Under the pieces are notes generated by a model. The model was not told where the DNA came from. It worked only from the letters and a program-made list of their open reading frames with translations, and searched no databases. Positions 26,157-35,572 of a stretch of DNA of 64,000 nt are shown here, piece by piece. The stretch is taken from assembly GCF_000688455.1 (NCBI RefSeq), contig NZ_JIAL01000001.1, positions 1,147,001-1,211,000 of the forward strand, in the 5' to 3' direction. The DNA comes from Pseudacidobacterium ailaaui (GTDB lineage Bacteria; Acidobacteriota; Terriglobia; Terriglobales; Acidobacteriaceae). A program made the position numbers and the translations under genes. Position 1 is the stretch's first letter. Every line of letters begins with the position of its first letter.

Positions 26157-29100
26157 TTAAGCTTCCAGCCCGTCGGCCAGTTCAGGATTGATGTTGAGTA
26201 CCTCTGCCAGGTATGTGGTGCGGGGACGCGTATTGTTGCCGGCCAGCACCCCGTAGCTGCGCAGCTGCTCCTTGAGCTTGCGCACCTTGCTGTTACGGTC
26301 ATTGATATTTCCAAAGACAATCGCGTTTGTGGGGCAGGCCTGCTGGCATGCCGTGATAATTTCGCCGTCACGGATTTCCCGGTTCTGCTTGTCGGCTTCA
26401 ATCTTTGCCGCATTGATGCGCTGCACGCAGTAGTTGCACTTCTCCATCACGCCGCGACTGCGGACCGTCACGTCCGGATTGCGCATTAGTTTCAGGCTCT
26501 CCGTCTCATAATCAGAAAAGAGCAGGAAATTGAAGCGGCGGACCTTGTACGGACAGTTGTTGGAGCAATAGCGCGTCCCCACGCAGCGGTTGTAGACCAT
26601 CATGTTCAGGCCCTCCGGCGTGTGGACCGTCGCACCCACCGGACAGACCTGCTCGCAGGGAGCATTTTCACACTGCTGACAGGCCATGGGCTGGAAATGT
26701 CCTCGCGGGGCCGCGAGATCACCTTCAAAATAAGTATCGATCCGGATCCACTGCATAATCCGGCCGACGCTGACCTGGTGCTTGCCGACCACGGCGTTGT
26801 TGTTTTCCGCATAGCAGCTTACAACGCATGCATTGCAGCCGATGCAGGCATTCATGTCCACGGACATGCCCCAGGCATTTTTGTCATACCGGTAGGCCGG
26901 GAACATGCTCTCGTCCGGCTCAGGGTCTTCCTTACCCTCGCCCTCATGTGCGAAGTTGGGGTTCTTTTTGAACTCTTCAAGAGTGGCGTAACGGACGATG
27001 GCGCGGTCAATTGCCTCGTTCCCTTCAAGCGAGTGCGTACCGCTGCCGTCTCCACCCACAAAGACTGCACGATGGTCGGTGTAATGGCTTTTGGTGACCG
27101 CGAACTCGTATGTATCTCCCGTCTTGCGCAGGTCTGCACCGGTGCTAAACAGCGGCGAGGTCGAGGTCCGGACGGCATAAGCGTTAAAGCCAAAGCCGCT
27201 GCCCACTCGCCCGGCGCGGCTGCGTCCCTGTCCGAGGGTCAGCGTGATCGAATGGTCGGGGTGTCCGGGAACCGCCAAGACTGGCGCCTTCACCATCAGA
27301 CCGTCCACGCTGATTTCCACGACATCATGTTCCGCCAGGCCAAGTTTGCCGAGTGTACCGTAGCTCATCAGGGCAGCGTTGTCCCAGGAAAGGTTGGTCA
27401 CCGGACGCGGAATCTCCTGCAGCCACCCCAAGTTGGCATAACGCCCGTCGTAGAGGTGGTAATCGGGCCGGAAGACCAGCTCCAGCGCATCGGACGGCGC
27501 AGGAAGGCCCTGCGCCAAGCCCTCCACCTTTGCTGCCACGTTCCTGGGCGGGAAGGCCGTGTCGGCAATCCATCCGTCATGCAAGGCTTTGCGCCAGTTA
27601 AACTCAAAATCGCCGCGGGCAGAAAGTACCGGACGCCAGTTCTCGCGCACCGCGTCGTAAGGCGACAGGTCCGGATTGTCCAGCATTGCCTGGACAATTT
27701 CATGCGCGGTATGGCCTCCATAAAGAGGATCAATCAGAGGCTGCACAATGGAGACGGTGCCATCATAAGCGCGGGCATCGGACCAACTCTCCAGATAATG
27801 CGCGCTGTTGATGTGCCAATGGGCGAGCACGGCGGTCTCATTCACATGAGAGCCGAGATGGACGATGGTACCGGCCCGTGTGATCGCTTCTTCAAACTTC
27901 AGGTCGGCGGGCGCCGTGTAAACAGGGTTGGCGTCCAGGATGACGAGCCATTCCACCTTGCCTGCATTCAGGTCGGCCACCAGAGACTTCAGGTCTTCAT
28001 TCTGGATTGATGGCAGCGGATTGACCGTCTCTGTATAGACGACTGTCTTGCTGACGTTCCCCAGCGCCTGGTTCATGGCCATTGCGGCCAGGTGCACGGA
28101 GGCAGGCTGATGCTCGCCAGGAATGACGACGCATCTGCCGGCATTGGCCTTCAAGTCCCGGGCCACGGCAGCAAGAAATTTCCTGGCGTCGTCAGAACCG
28201 TTGAATTCCGTCTGGCTTCCTGCACCCACAGCGCCGGCAAGCGCAGCAGCAAATGCGGGCACGTCGCTGGCCCGCAGGGCCAGACGATGCTCGGCCTTGA
28301 GCCCGGTGGTCGTCGTCCAGCTTTCGACCACATACAGACGGTTCATCTGCGTGGTGCCATCCAGACGGCGCTTATTCGCATAGTCCTTGGCCAGCTTATG
28401 AAATCCAGGGAAGGTCGCCCCGGAGAGAAAATCTGCATCGAGCGAGAGGATGACATCTGCCGCATCGAGCCTGTACTGCGCATCGTAGTAGTCCCCAAAG
28501 GCAGCCTTCGATGCAGCATAAGCGGCGTCGCGGTTCACAGGATCATACTGGACCAGCCGGGCGTTGGGATAGGCCGCCTGCGCTTTCTTCCACTGCGCCG
28601 CCAATGTAGGTGAAGTAATCGTGCTGCTCAGCAGATAGATGCCCTGGCCCCCGGAGGACTTCTTGTCCGCAAGAAAGGCGCGCCATGCCGCCTGGAAAGC
28701 ACCCCAGGTGCGCGTCTCTCCACGATAGGTGACATGCTGCGAGCGGTCCGGATCATACAGGTCGAGCAGCGTGGCCTGCGTCATGGGGTCTGAACCACCC
28801 TGCACGTAAGGATGCTCCGGATTGCCGTCAATCTTGATCGGCCGAAAGGCATCGCTTTTCACCAGCACGGGGACTGCACCGGTGGAAAACGGAAAGGCCG
28901 TGGCAAAGTACATGGGTTTGCCCAGAATCAGATCTTCCGGCGCTTTCACATAGGGATAAATCGGCTCATCCGGCTGCTTGGTGCATCCAGCCAGGCCGGC
29001 CAGGGCCAGCGAGGCACCCGCCATTTTGAGAAAGCCGCGGCGCGAGACCGAATCAATCCACTCGGAGGCCTGCTTTGGAAACTCGCGCTCCAGCATCTGG

Positions 29101-29300
29101 TGGAATTCCGGAGTGTCGGCCAACTCTTCCAGACTGCGCCAATACTTCCGGCCAGTCTTTCCGTTGAGCCTGGCGCGGACTTCTTCCAGCGTCAGCCCCT
29201 TACTGGTTGGCACCACTCCCTCTTGATGTTTTCCGTTCTGGCTCATTTGTGGCTCGCGTTTCTGGTCTTCAAAAGCGGGAATGAACTGCGGGTCCTTCAT
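26157..29300 (-). CDS. actB: Alternative Complex III subunit ActB (Mo-oxidoreductase-like domain plus iron-sulfur domain)
   Basis: ActB (1047 residues) joins a catalytically empty molybdopterin-oxidoreductase-like domain to a ferredoxin-like domain. A twin-arginine motif SRRGFLK lies unusually far in, at 86-92, followed by a hydrophobic core and lipobox AGC (Cys106); this displaced Tat signal is known for the family. Iron-sulfur ligands are in CIGCNACVVSC, CQQCENAPCEQVCP, CVGTRYCSNNCP and CNYC...CQQACP in the last 250 residues. The start is ATG 29300, overlapping the actA stop (ATGA), chosen over TTG 29309. It relays electrons from ActC toward the hemes. Confidence 0.95.
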   Translation of the reverse strand: MKDPQFIPAFEDQKREPQMSQNGKHQEGVVPTSKGLTLEEVRARLNGKTGRKYWRSLEELADTPEFHQMLEREFPKQASEWIDSVSRRGFLKMAGASLALAGLAGCTKQPDEPIYPYVKAPEDLILGKPMYFATAFPFSTGAVPVLVKSDAFRPIKIDGNPEHPYVQGGSDPMTQATLLDLYDPDRSQHVTYRGETRTWGAFQAAWRAFLADKKSSGGQGIYLLSSTITSPTLAAQWKKAQAAYPNARLVQYDPVNRDAAYAASKAAFGDYYDAQYRLDAADVILSLDADFLSGATFPGFHKLAKDYANKRRLDGTTQMNRLYVVESWTTTTGLKAEHRLALRASDVPAFAAALAGAVGAGSQTEFNGSDDARKFLAAVARDLKANAGRCVVIPGEHQPASVHLAAMAMNQALGNVSKTVVYTETVNPLPSIQNEDLKSLVADLNAGKVEWLVILDANPVYTAPADLKFEEAITRAGTIVHLGSHVNETAVLAHWHINSAHYLESWSDARAYDGTVSIVQPLIDPLYGGHTAHEIVQAMLDNPDLSPYDAVRENWRPVLSARGDFEFNWRKALHDGWIADTAFPPRNVAAKVEGLAQGLPAPSDALELVFRPDYHLYDGRYANLGWLQEIPRPVTNLSWDNAALMSYGTLGKLGLAEHDVVEISVDGLMVKAPVLAVPGHPDHSITLTLGQGRSRAGRVGSGFGFNAYAVRTSTSPLFSTGADLRKTGDTYEFAVTKSHYTDHRAVFVGGDGSGTHSLEGNEAIDRAIVRYATLEEFKKNPNFAHEGEGKEDPEPDESMFPAYRYDKNAWGMSVDMNACIGCNACVVSCYAENNNAVVGKHQVSVGRIMQWIRIDTYFEGDLAAPRGHFQPMACQQCENAPCEQVCPVGATVHTPEGLNMMVYNRCVGTRYCSNNCPYKVRRFNFLLFSDYETESLKLMRNPDVTVRSRGVMEKCNYCVQRINAAKIEADKQNREIRDGEIITACQQACPTNAIVFGNINDRNSKVRKLKEQLRSYGVLAGNNTRPRTTYLAEVLNINPELADGLEA

Positions 29301-30169
29301 CGATGGCAAACCTCACAGCTCGACAGCTCACGCGGATTGCGAATGTGGTATTGCGCAATCAGGAACTTACCCAGCTCTTCCTGACTGGTGAACTTCTTGT
29401 AATTCAGGGTGGCGGGAACTCCCATAGCAGCCGCATCACTGACGGCCGTCTGGGCATGAAGCCCAGCGGGCATCTGAAGAGAGGCCACCTCTGCGCCATT
29501 GCCGCGGCCCGGGTCCGTCTCCGTACATGTCACGTCCTGGCCCGTGGGCACACCGGTCTGCGCCTGCTGCCTGACTGCGCACCATACCGGCTTGAGACTA
29601 CTGGGACCCGTCCAGGCCATGTTGTAAATCTCACTGGTCGGCCGCAGGTTGGCCGCTGGATTGCGGTGGCAGTTCAGGCACCACTCCATTTGCAGGGTGT
29701 TCTGCTGATACATAATCGGCATTTCATCCACTCTGCCGTGACAGGTGGAGCAGCCGATGCCTTTGTTCACATGGATTTCGTGATTGAAGTAGACAAAATC
29801 GGGAAGGTCGTGCACTTTCGTCCAGACAATTGACTCCTGCGTGGCCCAGCTCTGCCGCACTGGTTCCAGCAACTCAGCATTGGTCCAGATCTGGGCGTGA
29901 CAATTGATGCAGGTCTTGGTTGGAGGAATGCCGGCGTAGCTGGAGTTTTCTACCGACGTGTGACAGTACTGGCACTGCAGCCCAAGTCCCTGCACATGAT
30001 GCTTGTGGCTAAAAGGCACAGGCTGGTCGGCCCTCTGTCCCTGACGGGTCCACCATGGTGATCTTTGCCATTCATCCAGCGTGATACCCAAAGCGATGAC
30101 AATCAGTCCCGTTAAGACCAGGCTCATGCGCGCCAGTGCGTTTGAGCTGCGGTCAAAAATCTGCGCCAT
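29297..30169 (-). CDS. actA: Alternative Complex III subunit ActA, pentaheme cytochrome c
   Basis: This 290-residue protein is anchored by one N-terminal helix (about 15-32) and carries five heme c sites: CQYCH (66-70), CINCH (87-91), CSTCH (140-144), CLNCH (164-168) and CEVCH at 285-289. Five hemes is the normal count for ActA, the electron-exit subunit. It is the first gene of the operon; a 282-base gap with a 12-bp palindrome separates it from a divergent glycosyltransferase gene. Confidence 0.95.
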   Translation of the reverse strand: MAQIFDRSSNALARMSLVLTGLIVIALGITLDEWQRSPWWTRQGQRADQPVPFSHKHHVQGLGLQCQYCHTSVENSSYAGIPPTKTCINCHAQIWTNAELLEPVRQSWATQESIVWTKVHDLPDFVYFNHEIHVNKGIGCSTCHGRVDEMPIMYQQNTLQMEWCLNCHRNPAANLRPTSEIYNMAWTGPSSLKPVWCAVRQQAQTGVPTGQDVTCTETDPGRGNGAEVASLQMPAGLHAQTAVSDAAAMGVPATLNYKKFTSQEELGKFLIAQYHIRNPRELSSCEVCHR

Positions 30170-30271
30170 GTATGTTCCTGTTTCCTCGTCAGTCCCTGAT
30201 GGATGGCAGGGGTTAAGCGTTTATGCCCGTAAATTTTCGTGCATCGAATTGTGTCTAAATTTTTTGAAGCA

Positions 30272-30283
30272 ACACTATAGTGT
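30272..30283. promoter_or_regulatory. Perfect 12-bp palindrome upstream of the respiratory operon
   Basis: ACACTATAGTGT is fully self-complementary and sits about 105 bases upstream of actA and 170 upstream of the divergent glycosyltransferase gene, in the only promoter-bearing gap for both. It has the form of a dimeric-regulator operator. The regulator is not known. Confidence 0.4.
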
Positions 30284-30451
30284 CGGCAGGGCACTCTTCG
30301 CAAGTCTCTTTGGAGTCAACCAGTGTATTCTGCAGCAAAAAATTTTTATGAATGCTTAATTCAGGCAAGAGTTCTCTATTCGCGAGAAAAGAAATTGTGA
30401 TTGTGTCTGCTGTGCAGGGCGGCCTCATCCGCTGTACTCTGAACGCTGAAG

Positions 30452-32161
30452 ATGAAACGCTTCCTTTTTCCCATTGCCGGGTTGTGGCTTCTGCTCTATG
30501 GCTCTTTCACGCTCGTGCGGCCGCCGCTTTTTGATGGCGTGGATGCCACCCATGCAGAAATTGCCAGGGAAATCCTCGTCTCCCATGACTGGACCACGTT
30601 TCATCTGAATGGAGCACCCTGCAATGAAGTGCCGCCGCTGCTTCCGTGGAGCATCGCCCTCAGTTTCCGCTTCTTTGGCGTCTCGACCTGGGCCGCCCGT
30701 GTGCCCCTTGCTTTTTTTGCACTGGCCTTGTTTCTTGCAGAATTCTCTCTGGGACGCAGCCTGTTTGGGATCTCCAAGGCAGGCGCTTATGCGGCCATAT
30801 GCCTGCTGACCGCTAGCGGAATCTTTGGGTTTGCACACATGCTGCTGCCGGAGACCCCGCTGTGTCTATGGCTGACACTCAGCATCTCTTTTTTCTGGAA
30901 GTCGCTCCAAGAAGACCGTCCCTCACTGGTCTCTGCCGGCGGCTTTGCTCTTTGCTGCGCGCTGGGCGTGCTGACCATGGGCCTTCCGGGTGTGATTTTC
31001 CCGGTCGTCATCGTCCTCGTATTTCTGGGGGCGACAAAAAATATGCGCCATCTACGGCGCTGGCATCCGCTGGCCGGAACATTGATTTTTCTTCTCGCAG
31101 CGTTGCCTTGGCACGTGCTAGCGGCAAGGAGAAACTCTACTTTTCTGCGCGACTACTTTGTTCACGGACACTTCCTGCTCTATCTGGGTCGCAATCATCC
31201 TTCCTCAGGACATGACAGTGTCCCCTTATGGATTTTCTGGCTGCTCCTGCTGCTCTTTCTTGCTCCGTGGTGCATCTTCGCCCTCAAGATGCTGGCACGT
31301 CTGCGCTCTGCGCGGCAGAATGCGCTTCTGTTGCTGGCGATTTGGGTGGCAGTCGTGATGCTCTTTTTCAGCTTTTCCTTCCGGCAGGAATACTACCTTC
31401 TTCCAGCACTGCCTCCGTTGGCGCTGCTCGCCGGAGGCTGGCTGGCAGAGGATGAGGCTGCTCCTTCCCGGGCAGCGGAGATTACGGCCTGGGCCCTGTT
31501 TTTCGTTGGCGTGTTGGCAGCCATTGCCTCAGCCATCTTTGCTGCTACCTTTCCACCTCTGCCGGTTGGTACCGATGTTTCTGCATTTCTGCAGCAGGTT
31601 TCGCGCAGTCATCGTCTTTTTTTCGGACACTTCTTTGACCTGACCCTGCGTGCACTGGGTGCCTTCCGAGTACCGTTCACCATCACGACCGCTGCTCTGC
31701 TCATCGGGCTGACTGCGAATCTTTACTTTCGCCGGAAAAAGAGGGCGGGATTGGCCAATTGCTTTCTGACCGGCACCGTTGTGGCCTTTCTGATTGCGGC
31801 CCATCTGGCCATAAACACGCTGTCCCCGGCTGTCTCTTCTCAGATTCTGGCCAATGCAATCCGGCCGGAAATGGAGACTTCCGATCAGGTCATCATCCAT
31901 GGCCCGCTGGAAAGCGCATCCTCGATGGCGTTTTATCTGCGGCGGCCGATCCGGGTGCTGGACACAGAAGGCGGGGACCAGACCCAGCAGGGCATGGACC
32001 TGTCCGCGTTAGAACAGCTCTGGAACGGCCAGCAGCGCATCTTTCTTTGGACACCTATCGATCAGGCGCCTGCTTTGCCGCAGCCTGTTTTTGTTCTGGG
32101 CCGCAGTGGAGGAAAAGAAGTGCTGAGCAACCAGCCCAGCTCTCACGGCGCTGAATTCTAG
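30452..32161 (+). CDS. GT39/ArnT-like membrane glycosyltransferase
   Basis: The 569-residue integral membrane protein resembles the PMT/ArnT (GT39) family that moves sugars from polyprenyl-phosphate donors to lipids or proteins on the outer face of the inner membrane. The first periplasmic loop has FDGVDATHAEIAREIL, equivalent to the family's catalytic Asp-containing DEPRYAEIAREM. About eleven helices follow and a soluble C-terminal domain starts near residue 465. The acceptor is unknown; lipid A, hopanoid or protein are possibilities. It is monocistronic here and convergent with hpnI. Confidence 0.88.
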   Translation: MKRFLFPIAGLWLLLYGSFTLVRPPLFDGVDATHAEIAREILVSHDWTTFHLNGAPCNEVPPLLPWSIALSFRFFGVSTWAARVPLAFFALALFLAEFSLGRSLFGISKAGAYAAICLLTASGIFGFAHMLLPETPLCLWLTLSISFFWKSLQEDRPSLVSAGGFALCCALGVLTMGLPGVIFPVVIVLVFLGATKNMRHLRRWHPLAGTLIFLLAALPWHVLAARRNSTFLRDYFVHGHFLLYLGRNHPSSGHDSVPLWIFWLLLLLFLAPWCIFALKMLARLRSARQNALLLLAIWVAVVMLFFSFSFRQEYYLLPALPPLALLAGGWLAEDEAAPSRAAEITAWALFFVGVLAAIASAIFAATFPPLPVGTDVSAFLQQVSRSHRLFFGHFFDLTLRALGAFRVPFTITTAALLIGLTANLYFRRKKRAGLANCFLTGTVVAFLIAAHLAINTLSPAVSSQILANAIRPEMETSDQVIIHGPLESASSMAFYLRRPIRVLDTEGGDQTQQGMDLSALEQLWNGQQRIFLWTPIDQAPALPQPVFVLGRSGGKEVLSNQPSSHGAEF

Positions 32162-32250
32162 GCCCACCTAAGGGACGACAGGAAAGGCGCAACGGGCACA
32201 GGCGAAAGCCGGAAAATTGACACGCAAAGGAGACACCCTGTTTCCTGCCA

Positions 32251-33402
32251 TCAGGGACGCGCGATGAGCTTTCCCTGGTTCAGATGGAACTGCTGGCCGC
32301 GCCATGTGACGGTGTCTCCCGCATAGCTCCAGACCCAGACGCAAAGTGCCAGAAGATCGCGAAGCGGAAGCAGCCAGAGATCGCGCAGGACAGCTCGGTC
32401 CCGAAGCACTCCCACTCCGACCGCCAGGGCCAGCAGGACACGAGCGGCCAGCACCATGCTGAGCAGCGCGATGCTAAAAAGATCTGCACCTGAAGCGAGG
32501 ACATTGAGGAGCGCCCAGGGCAGCCCGAACGTAAACAGGACGCCGGCATATCCCCGCTTGCGCGAATCGCGCATTCCTCGCGCCCAGCGCAACTGGTGCT
32601 GCCAGAATTGACGGAAGCTGTAGGCAGGGACCGCGGTCTCGACGACCTCGTCGCACAGCTCCACCTGGAACATCTTTGCAGCAATCCGTGCGCCGACCTC
32701 ATAATCGTCAGCCAGATACTCGACCAAGGGAAGCAGCCCACCAATGGCGTCGAGCGCTGCCCGGGAAAGGGCCAACGTAGAACCCAATCCAAAACGGACG
32801 CCACCTTCGAGTTTGCGTGCTGTCAGCACTCCCGCGGCGAAGTCCGTAGCAATGCCCAGAGATTCGATTTTGGACCAGACCGTTCGATGAGCGCGACCAC
32901 GGTAAAGGGCCGTAACCAATCCCACCTTTGGGTCCTGAAAAGGGGCCATGACGCGAGACAGGTAATAGGGAGAAACCCGGATATCGCTGTCATTGATGAC
33001 AATGTATGGATGCCGTGCCTGAGAGAGCATCTGGGCCAGATTGCTGACTTTTCCGTTTGGGCCCAGGATTTCCGGCGTAACCATCAGGCGAATCTGGGTC
33101 TGGGGAAATTCGACCCTGAGCCGTTCGACGGCCGCAACTGCGGGGTCTTCGAGGGAATTCACTCCAAAAAGAATTTCGTATTCGCCAGAGTACTGCTGAC
33201 GGCAATGGCTTGCAAAGGCAGCATACATGTCGGGATCAAATCCCTTGAGAGGCTTCAGAATACTGACCGGCGGGTGGAAGGCATCGTCTTTCCGACGCTT
33301 TCTGTGCACAAATGAGCGGGCGCTCCACAGTGCTGCAAAATAAAATCCCATTCCGCACAAAGCAAGAAGGGTGGTGATGCTTTCAACCAAAACGGCGAGC
33401 AT
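32251..33402 (-). CDS. hpnI: Hopanoid glycosyltransferase HpnI (GT21-like)
   Basis: HpnI adds N-acetylglucosamine to bacteriohopanetetrol. The 383-residue product has an N-terminal membrane helix (about 5-28), GT2/21 catalytic motifs VSILKPLKG, NDSDIRV (137-143), a DD pair in YLADDYEVG and HQLRWARG, and C-terminal helices. The D-D-D-(Q/R)xxRW pattern matches the ceramide-glucosyltransferase family from which HpnI derives. Other hpn genes are not in the window, so the hopanoid assignment rests on sequence resemblance. Confidence 0.85.
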   Translation of the reverse strand: MLAVLVESITTLLALCGMGFYFAALWSARSFVHRKRRKDDAFHPPVSILKPLKGFDPDMYAAFASHCRQQYSGEYEILFGVNSLEDPAVAAVERLRVEFPQTQIRLMVTPEILGPNGKVSNLAQMLSQARHPYIVINDSDIRVSPYYLSRVMAPFQDPKVGLVTALYRGRAHRTVWSKIESLGIATDFAAGVLTARKLEGGVRFGLGSTLALSRAALDAIGGLLPLVEYLADDYEVGARIAAKMFQVELCDEVVETAVPAYSFRQFWQHQLRWARGMRDSRKRGYAGVLFTFGLPWALLNVLASGADLFSIALLSMVLAARVLLALAVGVGVLRDRAVLRDLWLLPLRDLLALCVWVWSYAGDTVTWRGQQFHLNQGKLIARP

Positions 33403-33440
33403 GAAAAGTCAGTGTACAAGCATCCGTCCGGTTGAAAAAG

Positions 33441-33468
33441 GAAACGGCCTCCGGAACGAGGAGGCCGC
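33441..33468 (-). terminator. Intrinsic terminator after the TPR lipoprotein gene
   Basis: On the minus strand CGGCCTCC (33467-33460) pairs with GGAGGCCG (33452-33445), an 8-bp stem with a 7-base loop, followed by a T-rich TTTCCTTTTTC. It separates the exb/tonB/TPR unit from hpnI. Confidence 0.75.
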
Positions 33469-33497
33469 ACAAGAAAAATCTCTTGAAACGATGGGCG

Positions 33498-34334
33498 TTA
33501 CTTCATGTTGCCCTGGCTGTCCATAACGATACCGCCGGGGGTGTTGTTCTTTTTCTCTTCGTTGGCTTTACGGGTACCCATCGCCTTTTCACGCCATTGA
33601 TCAGCCTGCGCAATATCTTCCTTGCGGGCCTGGTCGTTACCGCATTCCAGGTTGGCCTTCTGGCGATACATCAGGTTCATGTAGGCCATGGCGTCGTCAT
33701 AGTTCGGCCGGATATCAAGCGCCTTTTGCAGATACTGCAGACCTTCGCTGACCAAAGGACCATTTTGCTCGGCGAGCTTCTGGCAGGCGGCCTTTGGCAT
33801 CTTGGGGTTACCATCGCCCTGGTCCTGCAGGCCAACGGCGGAAAGGGCGGCGACCTGATTCTTGTGGGCCACGCCCCAGTCAATCACGCCAATGGTATAA
33901 GCGGCTTCAGCATCCTGCGGGTCCACAGCCAGTACCTTCTGCTGCCATTCCTTGGCCTTATCAAACTCGTCAATCTGGAAGTAAAGACTGGCGATTCCCT
34001 TCAGACTGCTGACGTCTTTCGGGTCTTTCGCCAGAACGTCCTGAAAGCCCTGAATGGCAAGGTTGGCGTTTTTCAGGTTCTCCGGAGTCTTCAGATCGGG
34101 AACAACCTGCTGGGCATAGGCAGTGGCCAGGTAGAGACGCGCCATGGGAAGAGTCGGATCCAGATTCACCGCGTTCTGGAAGTGGCTGATGGCCTCTTCA
34201 TATTTGGCATTTTTATAAGCGGCGACGCCTTTGTTCAACTGGTCGCGAGCCTTGAGGCGGTTGCACCCGGTCATCATGGTCAGCAACGCCAGGAAAGCCG
34301 CCGCCGTGGCCGGAATATGTGCGAGTCGTTTCAT
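33498..34334 (-). CDS. TPR-repeat lipoprotein
   Basis: The 278-residue product has a signal peptide with lipobox MTGC (Cys24), then tetratricopeptide repeats from about residue 30 to 240: DQLNKGVAAYKNAKYEEAI, KEWQQKVLAVDPQDAEAAY and EGLQYLQKALDIRPNYDDAM are clear repeat units. The start is ATG 34334, with AAGGAG twelve bases upstream; ATG 34346 is too close to that site. It ends the exb/tonB cluster, suggesting a scaffold for envelope transport. Its partners are unknown. Confidence 0.88.
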   Translation of the reverse strand: MKRLAHIPATAAAFLALLTMMTGCNRLKARDQLNKGVAAYKNAKYEEAISHFQNAVNLDPTLPMARLYLATAYAQQVVPDLKTPENLKNANLAIQGFQDVLAKDPKDVSSLKGIASLYFQIDEFDKAKEWQQKVLAVDPQDAEAAYTIGVIDWGVAHKNQVAALSAVGLQDQGDGNPKMPKAACQKLAEQNGPLVSEGLQYLQKALDIRPNYDDAMAYMNLMYRQKANLECGNDQARKEDIAQADQWREKAMGTRKANEEKKNNTPGGIVMDSQGNMK

Positions 34335-34557
34335 TCTGTCTCTCATCTCCTTATGAATCGCCTGATTGCCTGCATGTGCGGACGGTGCATTTCCTGAACC
34401 AGCCCTGCGGCCGTCGCCCGGTGCCCCTTGATCGCCCTGAGGACATGGGCGGCTCCCGCTTCCGCAACGCAAAGAGGAACGCAAGGGACTCTCTCTGCGC
34501 TGTGATTGTAATTGCTTTCCACGGAATGGCAAACCCCTGGCGATGGAGGCAAGGCCA

Positions 34558-34995
34558 TTACTGGCCAGCCGCAATCTTGGGTGTGACCAGACCGATGTGA
34601 TCAATTCCCAGTCCACGGGCCATGTCCACGATCTCCGCCACCTCGGAATAGTTCAGGTCCGGATCGCCTTTGATAAAGATGACCTTTTCTGCGCGGATGG
34701 AGAAGATTGCGTTGAGACGGTTCTGCAGGTCAGCCTTGGGAACCGTATCCTGATTGATCATATACGTTGGCTGTCCACCGCCATGCGTAACAATCGAAAC
34801 AACGATATTCAGATCATTTTCTTTCTGCTGGTTGGGGTTCTTCGGCGGCTGGGGCACTTGCGCCTCCAGACCATGCGGCGTGACCGGCACAATCACCATA
34901 AAGATGATCAGCAGTACCAGCAGAACGTCAATCAACGGGGTCACATTAATATCAGCATTCAGTCCACCCGGACCGGAGCCACTTCCCATTGCCAT
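34558..34995 (-). CDS. exbD: ExbD/TolR-family biopolymer transport protein (second copy)
   Basis: The 145-residue protein has the ExbD form: short cytoplasmic N-terminus, one helix with the essential proton-path Asp in INVTPLIDVLLVLLIIFMV, and a periplasmic domain. ExbD couples proton flow through ExbB to TonB. It lies 32 bases after another ExbD gene and differs from it strongly outside the membrane helix, having a longer glycine-rich N-terminus (GSGSGPGG). Confidence 0.93.
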   Translation of the reverse strand: MAMGSGSGPGGLNADINVTPLIDVLLVLLIIFMVIVPVTPHGLEAQVPQPPKNPNQQKENDLNIVVSIVTHGGGQPTYMINQDTVPKADLQNRLNAIFSIRAEKVIFIKGDPDLNYSEVAEIVDMARGLGIDHIGLVTPKIAAGQ

Positions 34996-35027
34996 AAGTC
35001 AAATCCTCATTTCCACAGCAGCCGGAA

Positions 35028-35465
35028 TCATTGGCCGCCAATCTGGTTTGTGCGCTGTTCGGTCAACAGACCCACCTGTTCCACACCCGAGGTACGCACG
35101 GCATCAATGGCATCCATGACTGTGCCGTAATGGGCGCGCGCATCTGCGCGGAAATATACCATTTTGTTTATTTTGTTTTGCAGCAGGTCATTGACCTTGG
35201 GGCCGAGGTCTGAGAGAGAGACCTGGTTCTGTCCCAGGAAGACCTTGCTGTCGCGGGTCACAGCCACCACGACTGCATCTTCATGGTCGGCATCAGGCAT
35301 TGCAATGGCATTCTCTGACTTGACCAGGTCCACATTGACCTTATTTTGCAGCATGGGGGTGATGACCATGAAAATAATCAGGAGCACCAGCATCACGTCC
35401 ACCATGGGGGTGACGTTGATGTTGGAGTTGACCTTCCTGCCTTCGTCTCTAACAACTATCGCCAT
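35028..35465 (-). CDS. exbD: ExbD/TolR-family biopolymer transport protein (first copy)
   Basis: This 145-residue ExbD has the same layout, with the proton-path Asp in INVTPMVDVMLVLLIIFMV and a periplasmic domain ending LLTEQRTNQIGGQ. It follows exbB by 107 bases. Two ExbD paralogues beside one ExbB suggest mixed or alternative motor complexes, as seen in several acidobacterial and myxobacterial clusters. Confidence 0.93.
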   Translation of the reverse strand: MAIVVRDEGRKVNSNINVTPMVDVMLVLLIIFMVITPMLQNKVNVDLVKSENAIAMPDADHEDAVVVAVTRDSKVFLGQNQVSLSDLGPKVNDLLQNKINKMVYFRADARAHYGTVMDAIDAVRTSGVEQVGLLTEQRTNQIGGQ

Positions 35466-35572
35466 TTTTATGCTCCGTTGATGTACTTCCCTTCAGGAAA
35501 AACCGCCAGAGGGCGAAGCGGAGGACCGCTCCGCCCACAGCGCAGGATTCCCGCCTTCCGGCAAAAGGCCAA

